From assembly GCA_964528035.1 (NCBI GenBank), contig CAZGQY010000001.1:8083-72082 (forward strand): a stretch of 64,000 bases of DNA. The letters are read 5' to 3'. The translations under genes were made by a program, and so were the position numbers. This document shows, one piece after another, positions 54,628 through 64,000 of this stretch. Position 1 is the first letter of the stretch. Every line of letters starts with the position of its first letter. Source of the stretch: CAZGQY01 sp964528035 (GTDB lineage Bacteria > Pseudomonadota > Gammaproteobacteria > Methylococcales > UBA1147). Below the pieces are notes generated by a model. The model was given only the letters and a program-made list of their open reading frames with translations. It was not told where the DNA came from and ran no database searches.

Positions 54628-57600
54628 CTAAGCTACCCACTCCCTGGCATTTTGAAAAAACCGACTCCATGGTCCATTAATACTCAGTCCGGCTGTTCTC
54701 CATGTATTTTGCACCGCTCTAAAACAGCGCTCCGGATGCGGCATCATAATAGTGAAGCGCCCATCTGTACTGGTAAAACCCGTCACACCCGAGACTGAAC
54801 CATTAGGATTCCCGGGGTATTTTTCCGTATGGTTGCCATAGTTATCAATATACCGTAAACAATCTATTGATTCCGTTAATCCCCGTTTTTGGGTAAACAC
54901 TGCACGGCCTTCACCATGAGCAACCACAACAGGAAACCGCGAACCCTGCATACCCGAAAAAAATACCGATGGAGTATCCTGTACTTCGACCATCACAATT
55001 CGTGCTTCAAATTGCTCGGAAATATTTCGCGTAAATTCAGGCCACAAATCTCCACCAGGAATCATATCACTGAGACTCGCCAACATCTGGCACCCATTAC
55101 AAACCCCCAACCCGAAACTATCGGAGCGTTCGAAAAAGGCAGCAAACTCGTCCCTTAACCGATTGTTGAACTGTATAGCGTTTGACCAACCACGACCTGC
55201 ACCCAAAACATCACCGTAAGAAAACCCCCCGCAAGCAACAATTCCAATAAAATCTTGTAGTGAAAAGTCCCCATTGTTTAAATCGTTCATATGCACATCA
55301 ACGCAAGTAAAACCAACCTGATCAAATGCAGCCGCCATCTCCAAGTGACCATTGACACCTTGTTCGCGTAATATCGCGAGTCGAGGGCGCGATGTATTCA
55401 CAAAAACTGTATTAAAATTGTCGTTAACGTTAAACGATAATTCAGAATGAAGTCCCGGATCATGATTATCAAGGATTGCATCAAATTCCTGTTGTGCTGC
55501 GTCAGGATTGTCGCGGATGGATTGAATCTTAAAGCTGGTTGAAGACCATTGCTGTTGAAATCCTGCTCGTGTCCCCTGGAGAATCGTTTGCCCCTGGTAT
55601 CGAAATGAAATTGACTGGTCAGCACAGGGCTGCCCCAAGACATGACTGTACTGACTCAATCCGGCAGATTCCAATACGCTTAAAACCTGGGCACGATCCT
55701 TTGTTCTGATCTGAATAACCGCGCCTAACTCCTCATTGAACAGAACCCCGGAAAAGTCGTCGCCCAGTTCATCCAAATCTATCTTCAATCCCACTCGACC
55801 CGCAAAAGCCATTTCACATAAGCTAATGAATAATCCACCATCGGACCGATCATGATAGGCGAGTAAATACCCCTCTCTGTTCAATTGCTGGATACTCTCA
55901 AAAAAACCGATGAACAGCTGAGTGTTATTCAGGTCAGGGCACTGGTCACCCAATTGTTTATATACCTGAGCAAGAACAGATCCACCCAGGCGACATTTTC
56001 CCTGACCCAAATCGATCAATACCAAATCAGTATCGCCACCATTACGCTGCAACTCCGGAGTCAGTGTTTTTCGAACATCCAATACCTGCGCGAATGCAGA
56101 AATAACAACCGATAGCGGCGCGATCATAGTCATGTCACCTTTTTGCCCGCGCCACACTGTTTTCATGGACAATGAGTCTTTGCCAACCGGAATCGCAATA
56201 CCCAACGCAGGACAAAGATCCATACCAATCGCTTCAACAGCTTCGAATAGCGTCACATCCTGATTTTCACTTCCGGCTGCTGCCATCCAATTGGCGGATA
56301 ACCTGATATCTGTCAATGAACCAACCCGAGCAGCAGCAATATTCGTCAGTGCTTCGCCAACCGCCATTCGAGCGGAACTCGGCCCACTCATGATAGCTAT
56401 CGGTGACCTTTCGCCCATGGCCATCGCCTCTCCAGTAAAGCCCACAAAACCGGTGGTGGTCACTGCTACATCAGAAACCGCTACTTGCCATGGGCCCACC
56501 ATTTGGTCACGTGATACTAATCCGGTAATCGACCGATCACCAATAGTAATTAAAAACTTTTTATCTGCGACGACTGGATGATTCAATACCCGGCGCGCCA
56601 TTTCATCAATAGAATCTGTCGGTATTTTCAGGGGCGGAAAACGGACATTCACTGTCTTTGCCTGGCGTTGCAATCTGGGGAGTTTGCCAAACAACAGAGA
56701 CATTGGAATATCTATCGGTTTGTTGTCGCGCCTGGTGTCTGTTACTTCCAGATGCTGCTGGTCACTTGCAAAACCAATGATGGCAAACGGGCAATTTTCT
56801 CGTTTACACAAATCTTTGAAAAACTCTAACCTACGCGTGGATAACGCCAACACATAACGTTCTTGCGCTTCGTTGCACCAAACCTGTAGCGGTGACATTG
56901 AACGATCGGCACTGGGAATATTTCCAATTTCTATCAATCCTCCACGTTGACTATCATGCAATATTTCAGGGACAGCGTTTGACAATCCACCCGCGCCCAC
57001 ATCGTGAATCGAAATAATCGGATTTTCCTGCATGGCGCAGCAGGTATTAATAACTTCCTGACAACGTCGTTGCATTTCCGGGTTATCGCGCTGTACCGAT
57101 GCAAAATCCAAAGTCTCGGAACTTTCACCTGACGCCTGTGAGGAAGCCGCACCACCACCAAGACCAATCAACATAGCCGGACCACCAAGAACAATAATGG
57201 GTGTTCCATTCGGAATAGAGCCTTTTTTAACATTTTCAGCTCGAATATTACCCATGCCACCGGCTATCATGATTGGCTTGTGATAACCGAGAAGCTGACA
57301 ATCTCCACTTTCGTGAATCCGTTGTTCAAACGTACGAAAATAACCCGTCAGGTTCGGACGTCCAAATTCATTATTAAATGCAGCGCCGCCAATAGGAGCC
57401 TCCAGCATAATCTCCAGCGCCGAAACAATTCTCTCTGGTTTTCCGTGGCGTTCCTCCCAGGGTTGGGTAAAACCGGGAATATTCAAACTCGATACAGAAA
57501 ACCCGGTCAAACCTGCTTTTGTTTGCGAACCACGACCGGTTGCACCTTCGTCGCGAATCTCCCCGCCCGAACCCGTCGCAGCACCCGCAAAAGGCGAAAT

Positions 57601-58512
57601 TGCCGTTGGGTGGTTATGCGTTTCAACTTTCATGAGCATGTGAACAGGCTCAAGCTGATAGATGTATTCTCCCGTGACAGGATTACGCTGAAACCTTTGC
57701 GCAACAGGACCTTCTGTAACCGCTGCGTTATCATCGTAAGCCGTCAGTATCCCCTTAGAATTACACTGCGTTGTATTTCGAATCATGGAGAACAAAGAGC
57801 GCGGCTGCAATTCGCCATCTATTTCCCAATCAGCGTTGAAAATTTTATGCCGACAATGCTCTGAATTTGCCTGCGCGAACATCATCAATTCAATGTCAGT
57901 GGGATTCCTTCCAAGTGCTTGATAGTTGCTCACAAGGTATTTCAACTCCGCTTCCGACAGCGCAAGACCGATCTCATCATTGACAGTCTGTAGGGCCGCC
58001 AAGGCGTTACTGCCCAATTCAACCCAACTTAATGGTTTCTGGGGTAAATGCTCAAACAGTTGATTACTTGTACCTTCGGGTAAAATCACTTGTGTCATTC
58101 GATCACACAGACACTCAGATAAACTATTGCACACAACCTCTGGCAACTCCGTTCCCGTTACAGTCCCTAACAGGTATTCGATTCCACGTTCTATCCGCTG
58201 AATTTTACTCAAGCCACATCGATGTAATATCTCTGTCGCTTTACTCGACCAGGGTGAAACCGTACCCAGACGTGGAACAACACAAATAGTATGAGTTGAA
58301 TTCTGTAGCTCCACCCCAGATGCAAAACGATCTTCAAGAATATTTTTAAGTTTGAAAGATTCAGCATCACTCAACGCTGTTTCCACTTTAACGTAGTAAA
58401 TATAGCGGCTTGAAATGTCTGATATTTCTTTAGTAACTGTTTGAATTTCTGTGCGAAGTTTTTGTCGACGAAACTCAGAATGTGCTGTAGAACCGGAAAG
58501 TTTTAAGATCAT
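54628..58512 (-). CDS. purL: Phosphoribosylformylglycinamidine synthase
   Basis: A 1294-residue large-type PurL of de novo purine synthesis, converting FGAR to FGAM with glutamine. It has the N-terminal PurS-like domain, linker, two AIRS-type halves (ANSEHCRHKIFNADW; VETHNHPTAISPFAGAATGS; the second half from about 640) and a C-terminal class I glutaminase with nucleophile Cys in LGVCNGCQMLASL and HPERCFR. Length is standard for gammaproteobacteria (about 1295). It is a single gene, well separated from bamC upstream. Confidence 0.97.
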   Translation of the reverse strand: MILKLSGSTAHSEFRRQKLRTEIQTVTKEISDISSRYIYYVKVETALSDAESFKLKNILEDRFASGVELQNSTHTICVVPRLGTVSPWSSKATEILHRCGLSKIQRIERGIEYLLGTVTGTELPEVVCNSLSECLCDRMTQVILPEGTSNQLFEHLPQKPLSWVELGSNALAALQTVNDEIGLALSEAELKYLVSNYQALGRNPTDIELMMFAQANSEHCRHKIFNADWEIDGELQPRSLFSMIRNTTQCNSKGILTAYDDNAAVTEGPVAQRFQRNPVTGEYIYQLEPVHMLMKVETHNHPTAISPFAGAATGSGGEIRDEGATGRGSQTKAGLTGFSVSSLNIPGFTQPWEERHGKPERIVSALEIMLEAPIGGAAFNNEFGRPNLTGYFRTFEQRIHESGDCQLLGYHKPIMIAGGMGNIRAENVKKGSIPNGTPIIVLGGPAMLIGLGGGAASSQASGESSETLDFASVQRDNPEMQRRCQEVINTCCAMQENPIISIHDVGAGGLSNAVPEILHDSQRGGLIEIGNIPSADRSMSPLQVWCNEAQERYVLALSTRRLEFFKDLCKRENCPFAIIGFASDQQHLEVTDTRRDNKPIDIPMSLLFGKLPRLQRQAKTVNVRFPPLKIPTDSIDEMARRVLNHPVVADKKFLITIGDRSITGLVSRDQMVGPWQVAVSDVAVTTTGFVGFTGEAMAMGERSPIAIMSGPSSARMAVGEALTNIAAARVGSLTDIRLSANWMAAAGSENQDVTLFEAVEAIGMDLCPALGIAIPVGKDSLSMKTVWRGQKGDMTMIAPLSVVISAFAQVLDVRKTLTPELQRNGGDTDLVLIDLGQGKCRLGGSVLAQVYKQLGDQCPDLNNTQLFIGFFESIQQLNREGYLLAYHDRSDGGLFISLCEMAFAGRVGLKIDLDELGDDFSGVLFNEELGAVIQIRTKDRAQVLSVLESAGLSQYSHVLGQPCADQSISFRYQGQTILQGTRAGFQQQWSSTSFKIQSIRDNPDAAQQEFDAILDNHDPGLHSELSFNVNDNFNTVFVNTSRPRLAILREQGVNGHLEMAAAFDQVGFTCVDVHMNDLNNGDFSLQDFIGIVACGGFSYGDVLGAGRGWSNAIQFNNRLRDEFAAFFERSDSFGLGVCNGCQMLASLSDMIPGGDLWPEFTRNISEQFEARIVMVEVQDTPSVFFSGMQGSRFPVVVAHGEGRAVFTQKRGLTESIDCLRYIDNYGNHTEKYPGNPNGSVSGVTGFTSTDGRFTIMMPHPERCFRAVQNTWRTAGLSINGPWSRFFQNAREWVA

Positions 58513-58793
58513 GTAATCAAATTAGTATTGGGTTCGAAGCATTTATACTTACTTATATGTCAGAAGGGTATTGCTAAATAATATTCAACGCTGCTGAAAA
58601 ATAATACTGAAGACCGTTGAACAATAACACTCAAGGCTGTTGGAGAAATAGAGATCAAAGTGGCACACGAACCTGATTGAAGTAGATTTTTCGTTCGTTC
58701 ACAGTGAACAAGTGACCACTTAAGAATATTATTGAAATAGTTAACCCACCGATAGTTAAAATAACGCCTCTATTGTCAGACAAATTCCCTGGC

Positions 58794-59453
58794 TCACTTG
58801 TTTAGTCCCAATTCATTGAGCTTTTCCTGTAATATTTGCAACAGCCGCAATCCATCGCCACTATTTTGCACCTCTCCATTATCGTCTAACACCCTAATTT
58901 CCGTACTTCCGCCACGGTCACTTAATTTCACTCGTAAATCACTTTCTGAGATCGCATTCTCATCACTCCAAAAAGCCAGACTGGAAAATAATCCTCCTGC
59001 GGAATCTTTCTTTTTCTTATCCTCGTAAATGACGTAGTACATACCCTCAGTTCGATTCAGATCATCCACTTCGATCTCGAGGCGACTCAATGCCCTGCCA
59101 ACCATTCTCCAGGCAATGGCGTAGTCTTCCTCTACTTTGATGTAGGTACCCTCAGTAGAATTTTCAACCAATGAGGTTTTTTCCACGACTTCAGGCTGCC
59201 TGGTGCTTGTCTGAGGCTGGCGTACAGACTGCAGCTCCCTGGCTGATACCGAACCACCGCGGGAGCGTATCGTGTTATCCTCGATTGACGAAGTACTTAA
59301 TTCCGGTGGCACTTCCAGAGGTGGAAGTTCGGTGCTGTATTTATATTCTTTTTTGCGATCCGGAAGAACACTATCGAACGAACTGCAACTAACAATACTA
59401 CCAACCAACGCTACAAACATTGATCGTAATAAATACTGTGTAAAAACTTTCAA
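58794..59453 (-). CDS. bamC: Outer membrane assembly lipoprotein BamC
   Basis: About 219 residues, a BAM-complex lipoprotein with a signal peptide and lipobox (SIVSC, Cys about 23 from this start), an unstructured N-terminus with ELPPLEVPPELS that would contact BamD, and a helix-grip domain (YIKVEEDYAIAWRMVGRAL and EGMYYVIYEDKKKKDS). It is shorter than E. coli BamC (344), with one grip domain only, as in several marine relatives. Start: TTG 59453, preceded by AGGG; ATG 59513 would place a hydrophilic stretch before the signal. dapA-bamC linkage is classic. Confidence 0.85.
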   Translation of the reverse strand: MKVFTQYLLRSMFVALVGSIVSCSSFDSVLPDRKKEYKYSTELPPLEVPPELSTSSIEDNTIRSRGGSVSARELQSVRQPQTSTRQPEVVEKTSLVENSTEGTYIKVEEDYAIAWRMVGRALSRLEIEVDDLNRTEGMYYVIYEDKKKKDSAGGLFSSLAFWSDENAISESDLRVKLSDRGGSTEIRVLDDNGEVQNSGDGLRLLQILQEKLNELGLNK

Positions 59454-59572
59454 CTTTTTACCCTGAAAGGCATCCAGAGCACCATTTTTTTTGTTAAAGT
59501 CACATAAAATCATCTGCCGCCTGCTATCCGCCTCTAAAACTGTTCACGAAACTACGAGTAACCCACATACTC

Positions 59573-60469
59573 TTACCGGACTGCTTCCTTAGACATACTG
59601 ACATTCGCCTGGCGCATTGCTCCGCGTATAGATTCATGATATTCCCCCGATAGCCAGGTCAATGGCAATCGTATCCCACGGTTAATCAAACCCATCTCGG
59701 CTACGGCCCATTTCACCGGAATTGGATTGGATTCCAAAAATAACTTATCATGCAGTGCCGCTAATCTGGTATCTATGTTTTCTGCAGTTAGCGCGTCTCC
59801 GGATATTGCAGCGGCACACATATCATGCATCAGCCTTGGTGCAACATTACTTGTTACCGAGATCACACCTTTTCCTCCCTGCAAGCAGAATTTGCAAGCG
59901 ATCGCATCATCGCCCGAATATAACGGAAACTCGTCCCCACAAAGTTCTTGTATTTGTCTGGCCCTGGCCAGATCTCCAGTTGCCTCCTTGATTCCCACTA
60001 TATTCTCCATTTTCGCCAATCGAACCACTGTCTCTGGCAGCATGTCACACGCAGTTCGTCCCGGAACATTGTAAAGAATCTGTGGGATTTTTACTGCTTC
60101 CGCAATCGCTTTGTAATGCAGATACAATCCCTCCTGCGTTGGCTTATTATAATATGGAGTCACTAACAAACAGGCATCCGCACCTGCATCTTTTGCCTGA
60201 CGCGTCAGGGTTATCGCTTCAGTCGTGGAATTTGCACCCGTACCTGCAATAACCGGGACTCTGCCATTTACCCGATCAACGACCTGACGAATAACCGCAC
60301 AATGCTCGGATTCATCAAGAGTCGCGGATTCACCTGTCGTACCCACCGGAACAATTGCGTCGGTACCTTGATCGATATGGAACTCGATTAATTCCATCAA
60401 ACTTTCCTGGTCAAGATCGCCATTTTCGTACATAGGCGTCACCAGTGCCACGATACTACCTTGAATCAT
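59573..60469 (-). CDS. dapA: 4-hydroxy-tetrahydrodipicolinate synthase
   Basis: A 298-residue TIM-barrel aldolase that condenses pyruvate with aspartate semialdehyde, for lysine and diaminopimelate. The pyruvate-binding opening is GSIVALVTPMYENGDLD, the threonine motif is VPVGTTGESATL, the catalytic tyrosine is in LYNVPGRTACDM, and the Schiff-base lysine is in IVGIKEATGDLARA. It heads a dapA-bamC unit; about 120 bases separate it from bamC. Confidence 0.96.
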   Translation of the reverse strand: MIQGSIVALVTPMYENGDLDQESLMELIEFHIDQGTDAIVPVGTTGESATLDESEHCAVIRQVVDRVNGRVPVIAGTGANSTTEAITLTRQAKDAGADACLLVTPYYNKPTQEGLYLHYKAIAEAVKIPQILYNVPGRTACDMLPETVVRLAKMENIVGIKEATGDLARARQIQELCGDEFPLYSGDDAIACKFCLQGGKGVISVTSNVAPRLMHDMCAAAISGDALTAENIDTRLAALHDKLFLESNPIPVKWAVAEMGLINRGIRLPLTWLSGEYHESIRGAMRQANVSMSKEAVR

Positions 60470-60741
60470 TCATGTCGCCTCGCGCGAAATAAAATTGGAA
60501 ATATTAACGTGTACTCTGTCAGTGTGACAAGCACCCGTCTCATTTTCGTAACAACTAAACGTGTTTTCGACGAAAAGCAATCGATATAAGGAGTTGGTTA
60601 TGCATCTGCATTGGCAGTAAATTTTACTTGGTTAAACTCAAGAATCAAAATAAGACAGGATCGAAACAAAGTGATCGAGCTATTCTCCGGAACCCTGTTG
60701 AGATAGAATCTCGAGGTTTAGAGAGAATCGACCGGACAACC

Positions 60742-61563
60742 ATGGATCTGCAAGCATTAATCAATAAGAAACAATCGTTAATTATGGGCATACTCAACCT
60801 TACCCCCGATAGTTTTTCAGACGGTGGTAGCCATACCAACCGAGGGAGCGCGGTTCAGTTTGCACTACAAATGGTTCGGGACGGAGCAGACATTATAGAT
60901 GTTGGGGGCGAATCCACAAAACCGTATTCCGAACGCGTCGCTGCAGAGGAACAAATTCGAAGAGTAAAAAGCGTTATCGAATCTCTTCGGCAAACGTTAC
61001 CGCCCGAAATACCCATCAGTATTGACACAACCAACTCGAAAGTTGCTGAATCCGCGATAAATGCAGGGGCTTCAATATTAAATGACGTGAGCGCCGGAAG
61101 GGAAGACAGCAAAATGTTCCAACTGGCTGCTGATCATAATTTACCCATCATTCTCATGCACATGCAGGGTACACCAAAAACCATGCAAATTGCCCCTGAG
61201 TATGAAGATGTTGTGGAAGAGGTCAAATCATTCCTGCTAGAACGCGCGGATAAAGCCCAAAAAGCAGGAATTCCTAAATCGAACATTATCATCGACCCCG
61301 GGATTGGGTTTGGCAAAACCAAACAGCACAATATGAAACTTATGAGCGAACTGGCCAGTTTTGTGAATTGTGGCTACCCGGTATTGCTGGGAGCCAGTCG
61401 AAAACGATTTTTGGCATCCATCAGCGCAGAAACAGAAGCGCACAGGCTTATTGGCGCAACCTGTGCAACTACCGTTCTTGGCGTGCAAGCTGGCGTACAG
61501 ATATTTCGGGTTCACGATGTAATGGCGAACCACCAGGCCGCATATGTCGCTGCCGAGATATAA
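60742..61563 (+). CDS. folP: Dihydropteroate synthase
   Basis: About 273 residues from ATG 60742. A TIM-barrel enzyme joining pterin pyrophosphate with p-aminobenzoate; it is the sulfonamide target. Signatures are IMGILNLTPDSFSDGG, DVGGESTKPYS, SIDTTNSKVAESAINAGA and DPGIGFGKTKQHNMKL, and the final RVHDV is intact. The frame is open back to 60628, but the chosen ATG gives the usual length. In many gammaproteobacteria folP follows ftsH and precedes glmM; neither gene is next to it here, and it stands alone between dapA and a porin gene. Confidence 0.92.
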   Translation: MDLQALINKKQSLIMGILNLTPDSFSDGGSHTNRGSAVQFALQMVRDGADIIDVGGESTKPYSERVAAEEQIRRVKSVIESLRQTLPPEIPISIDTTNSKVAESAINAGASILNDVSAGREDSKMFQLAADHNLPIILMHMQGTPKTMQIAPEYEDVVEEVKSFLLERADKAQKAGIPKSNIIIDPGIGFGKTKQHNMKLMSELASFVNCGYPVLLGASRKRFLASISAETEAHRLIGATCATTVLGVQAGVQIFRVHDVMANHQAAYVAAEI

Positions 61564-61832
61564 ATCCCCACTAAACCTTTATACAGCTTAAAATTTTACA
61601 CTTGTCATATAGCCGTAACAAATCAACTTCATACTAGCCACCACTTGACCTAATCACCTGTCGTTTGCTGCATAAATATTGAATATTTATCAGACCAGTG
61701 ACAGCTGAATTGCAAAGGTCAGAAATAAACTCCGAATTTAATTTAAACCGTGCACTCGCTGTCGCATCCGACAGAAACTGGAGACCCGCAAGTGCGCAAA
61801 ATCAACTCCAACAAATAAGGGGACGAAAAAAC

Positions 61833-63260
61833 ATGTGTGTCAATCTATCAGCTAAGATTACATTCCGGGCAATATTATTCGCCGGTTTTGTTGGCATCAG
61901 TACTAACGTAAACGCAGCTCCTTCACTGCAAGACATTCTTTTAGAAAAAGGCGTCATAAACCAACAAGACTTGCGATCCATTCAAAATGGCAGCAGGTCA
62001 TTGGAAAAAATACTGCTGGAAAAAGGACTTATAAGCCAGACTGATTTATCTGAAATCACAGAATCCAAATCCTCTCAGGTACTCGATAGCCCTCCTGTAG
62101 CGTCTGAGAAAAAGGACGACGAATATTCAATCGAAACCGGGGTAAAGGGTTTGACAATTAAATCAAAGGATGGTGATTTTAAATTCGGGGTCGGTGGACG
62201 TATGCAGGCTGACGCCAATTTCTTTTTCCCCAACAAACCCTATGGCAATGGCGCGGAAATCCGCCGGGTTCGTTTAAAAGGCTACGGCACGGTTTGGAAA
62301 GACTGGGACTATAAAGTCGAAATTGATTTTGCCGAGGAAGCGGAATTAACCGATGGTTGGCTGTCCTATAAAGGATTTGATCCATTCCGTATCAAAGTGG
62401 GCCACCAAAAGGTTCCTTTTGGCATGCAGTCCGCTAGCAGCTCCAACTGGCAAGTGTTTCAGGAACGCGCATTGACTGATTCTTTCATCGACACCGGTGA
62501 ACTGGGTCGTCGCCGACTCGGTGTCGTAGGCAGTTGGTATGGAGGAGATTTCTTTACTGTCCACACCGGAATATTTGGCCAGAGCGTGAATGATGATGGC
62601 GCGTTCAATCAGAGCTGGGGTGCGGCCTCCCGGGTAACCTGGTCACCTATTGTCGGCAAAGATGAATTGTTGCATTTTGGTGGATCTGCCTATTACCGGG
62701 ATTTTAATGATCATAATGGGCTACGCTTCCGTGCTCGTCCTGAAGCACACATATCGGGAGTCAGGCTGGCTGATACAGGAACCCTATCAAATGCAGACGA
62801 CTTAATTATGGCGAATGCCGAATTCTCAAGTGTTTGGGGTCCGTTCCATGCACAAGGCGAATTCGTTAGTGCAACTGTTAATCAGTCCAATGGTTTCAAA
62901 GACCTGCATTTTGATGGCTGGTATTTTCAAACCGGTTATTTCCTGACAGGTGAATCCAGAAACTACAACAAGAAATCTGCACAATTCAAACGCATTAAAC
63001 CAAGCAGTGTTGTTGGACAGGGTGGTTGGGGTGCCTGGGAAATTGCTGCTCGTTACAGCCTTATTGACCTTACTAGCCAGGGGCTTCAAGGTGGCCGTGA
63101 ACGGAACTTTACATTCGGTTTGAATTGGTGGGCCAACCAAAACGTATTGTTCCGCTTTAATTATGTCAATGCATATGCGCACCCCAGCAGTATCAGAACT
63201 TTGGGTGGTAAAAACCAGTCAGTGAATATCCTTGAAGGCCGTGCGCAGATTGTTTTCTAA
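61833..63260 (+). CDS. Phosphate-selective porin O/P family protein
   Basis: 475 residues. ATG 61833 has AAGGGGA nine bases before it, deciding against the open frame from 61698. Signal peptide about 1-29 (VNAA), then two tandem short repeats LQDILLEKGVINQQDL and LEKILLEKGLISQTDL, a linker, and an O/P-type 16-strand barrel (VGGRMQADANFFFP, RRVRLKGYGTVWKDWDYKVE, IKVGHQKVPFGMQ) ending with a terminal Phe (RAQIVF). Family members pass phosphate or pyrophosphate; the substrate here is not shown. It is a single gene. No Pho-box search could be made. Confidence 0.88.
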   Translation: MCVNLSAKITFRAILFAGFVGISTNVNAAPSLQDILLEKGVINQQDLRSIQNGSRSLEKILLEKGLISQTDLSEITESKSSQVLDSPPVASEKKDDEYSIETGVKGLTIKSKDGDFKFGVGGRMQADANFFFPNKPYGNGAEIRRVRLKGYGTVWKDWDYKVEIDFAEEAELTDGWLSYKGFDPFRIKVGHQKVPFGMQSASSSNWQVFQERALTDSFIDTGELGRRRLGVVGSWYGGDFFTVHTGIFGQSVNDDGAFNQSWGAASRVTWSPIVGKDELLHFGGSAYYRDFNDHNGLRFRARPEAHISGVRLADTGTLSNADDLIMANAEFSSVWGPFHAQGEFVSATVNQSNGFKDLHFDGWYFQTGYFLTGESRNYNKKSAQFKRIKPSSVVGQGGWGAWEIAARYSLIDLTSQGLQGGRERNFTFGLNWWANQNVLFRFNYVNAYAHPSSIRTLGGKNQSVNILEGRAQIVF

Positions 63261-63440
63261 ACGACAACCACAGCAAAAGCGCGACACATAGTTCTAAAGA
63301 CAAAGTCCTTAAAAATAGATTAGGCTCACAATACCACCGAACTACTCGGGTCGGTTTTCCCGCTCCATAAATTATTAAGATCCATGAAATATCGAAAAAA
63401 TAATTTATATCGAACCGAATAAAAAAATCGGGCTTCGTCC

Positions 63441-63477
63441 AAAAAGGGGTTATATCGCGGCTGCACGCGATATAACC
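63441..63477 (-). terminator. Strong hairpin, probable terminator for the minus strand
   Basis: A perfect 12-bp stem, GGTTATATCGCG and its complement (63448-63459 and 63466-63477), with a 6-base loop. On the minus strand it is followed by CCTTTTT, so it fits termination of the PaiB-like fragment; it may also stop porin transcription on the plus strand, where the U-run is missing. Confidence 0.65.
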
Positions 63478-63491
63478 TCATTCGTTAGCAC

Positions 63492-63737
63492 TCATTTCTC
63501 CAGTCCCTGCTTCATGAACTCCGCGATTTCCATATTATCGATTTCCAGCTTATGAATTATGGCCACTTGATCCTCACCAGGCCGGTTCTGACTCAACTTA
63601 TATTTTGCTTCGATTGTGGTCACCTCAATTTCGAAGCCAACGATCATAGACAATAATTGTTCTTCTTTCTCCGTCGACACATTATGTAAACTAACAGAGG
63701 TCGAAGCAGGTACCACCAATCCAGAGACTGGATGCAA
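63492..63737 (-). pseudogene. 3' remnant of a PaiB-like FMN-binding regulator
   Basis: An 81-codon frame matching only the C-terminal third of PaiB/FMN-binding negative transcriptional regulators: a helix ending MIVGFEIEVTTIEAKYKLSQN, then RPGEDQVAIIHKLE. The family is about 200 residues, beginning with a conserved N-terminal flavin-binding half, and no such half is seen in any frame upstream to 63931. The copy appears 5'-truncated. The miniature element copy 3 lies 195 bases upstream of it, so loss by rearrangement is plausible. Confidence 0.6.
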
Positions 63738-63931
63738 CCCAAATACAGAAAGAGTATTAGCTCTCTAGGTTGCAAAAAAATACGGGAACAAAAATCTAAA
63801 AAAGTGAGTTGTGGCCTTGGGTTTTGATAATACCGGAAGCGCATCATCCTCAATACAAAATATCAGAATGAACTTTGAACGAAGATTGGTTAGTTGGTCA
63901 GTTAAAAGTCATATTTAAGTCTTCGAAAGAC

Positions 63932-64000
63932 GTAACTACTCGCCCCCTACCGAAACAGCCCTCTATGGGTGATCTGTGGAGGAAGTGTATGCGGCAGGGA
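63932..64000. mobile_element. IS66-type miniature element, copy 3 (cut by window edge)
   Basis: Opposite orientation to copies 1 and 2. The end GTAACTACTCGCCCCC is at 63932, followed by the CGAAACAGC arm and the inner repeat CCCTCTATGGGTGATCTGT (63959-63977). The element continues past the window with GGAGGAAGTGTATGCGGCAG, matching the complement of copy 1. The far end and any target duplication are outside the window. Confidence 0.82.

Noticed and set aside
61698..61832. 45-codon extension of the porin
   Set aside because: It would place a hydrophilic stretch before an obvious signal peptide, while ATG 61833 has a good ribosome site.

Overview
The window looks like chromosome of a free-living gammaproteobacterium of the broad Pseudomonadales/Oceanospirillales type, moderately AT-rich by eye. 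The evidence is the set and order of housekeeping genes (maf-rng-yhdP-nitrilase-tldD, nagZ-hpt-MTIP, dapA-bamC, rlmD-cysM beside a BarA/GacS-like kinase), an RF2 gene with the canonical programmed frameshift, BamC, YhdP and an O/P-type porin. I cannot name the genus. No tRNA, rRNA, CRISPR array or prophage was seen.

Layout. 1-575: 5' part of the Rep helicase gene. 645-12330: leftward run with a DUF3581-type protein, then pmbA, tldD, a nitrilase-family amidase, yhdP, rng, a possible small coupled ORF, maf and rlmH. 12625-17988: rightward, tightly overlapping six-gene operon in the order mxaR-S-A-C-K-L (MoxR ATPase, DUF58 protein, MxaA, two VWA proteins and a TPR-like protein), but with no methanol dehydrogenase genes beside it. 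18319-22689: orphan response regulator, galE and a membrane-anchored FG-GAP repeat protein. 23189-23656: two small unknown ORFs behind a palindromic operator-like site. 23924-26256: nagZ-hpt-methylthioinosine phosphorylase. Then a FliL-like protein, prfB and cysG. 30000-35413: accessory stretch with a glycosyltransferase, a Spondin_N protein, an ECF sigma factor with an NrsF-type membrane anti-sigma factor, a hexapeptide acyltransferase and a WD40 lipoprotein. 35613-43034: pyrF, a UPF0182 membrane protein, tusA, an L,D-transpeptidase, rlmD and cysM. 43034-50606: a TonB-dependent receptor, a periplasmic binding protein and a 1480-residue hybrid kinase carrying HPt, GGDEF and EAL domains. 50766-54298: a thiamine-diphosphate carboligase and two citrate-synthase/citryl-CoA-lyase-like proteins in one overlapping operon. 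54628-63737: purL, bamC, dapA, folP, an O/P porin and a remnant of a PaiB-like gene.

Mobile DNA. A short non-autonomous element occurs three times (1460-1605, 18176-18299, and 63932 to the window edge). The first copy has GTAAC ends and a perfect 8-bp target duplication, both hallmarks of IS66-family transposition. A different 162-bp near-palindromic element lies at 26889-27050. The second and third copies of the first element lie beside apparent gene debris.

Most worth following are the mxaRSACKL-like operon without its dehydrogenase, the receptor/binding-protein/GGDEF-EAL hybrid kinase operon, the carboligase plus paired citrate-synthase-like operon, the sigma/NrsF/spondin group with a candidate ECF promoter, and the IS66-type miniature element.
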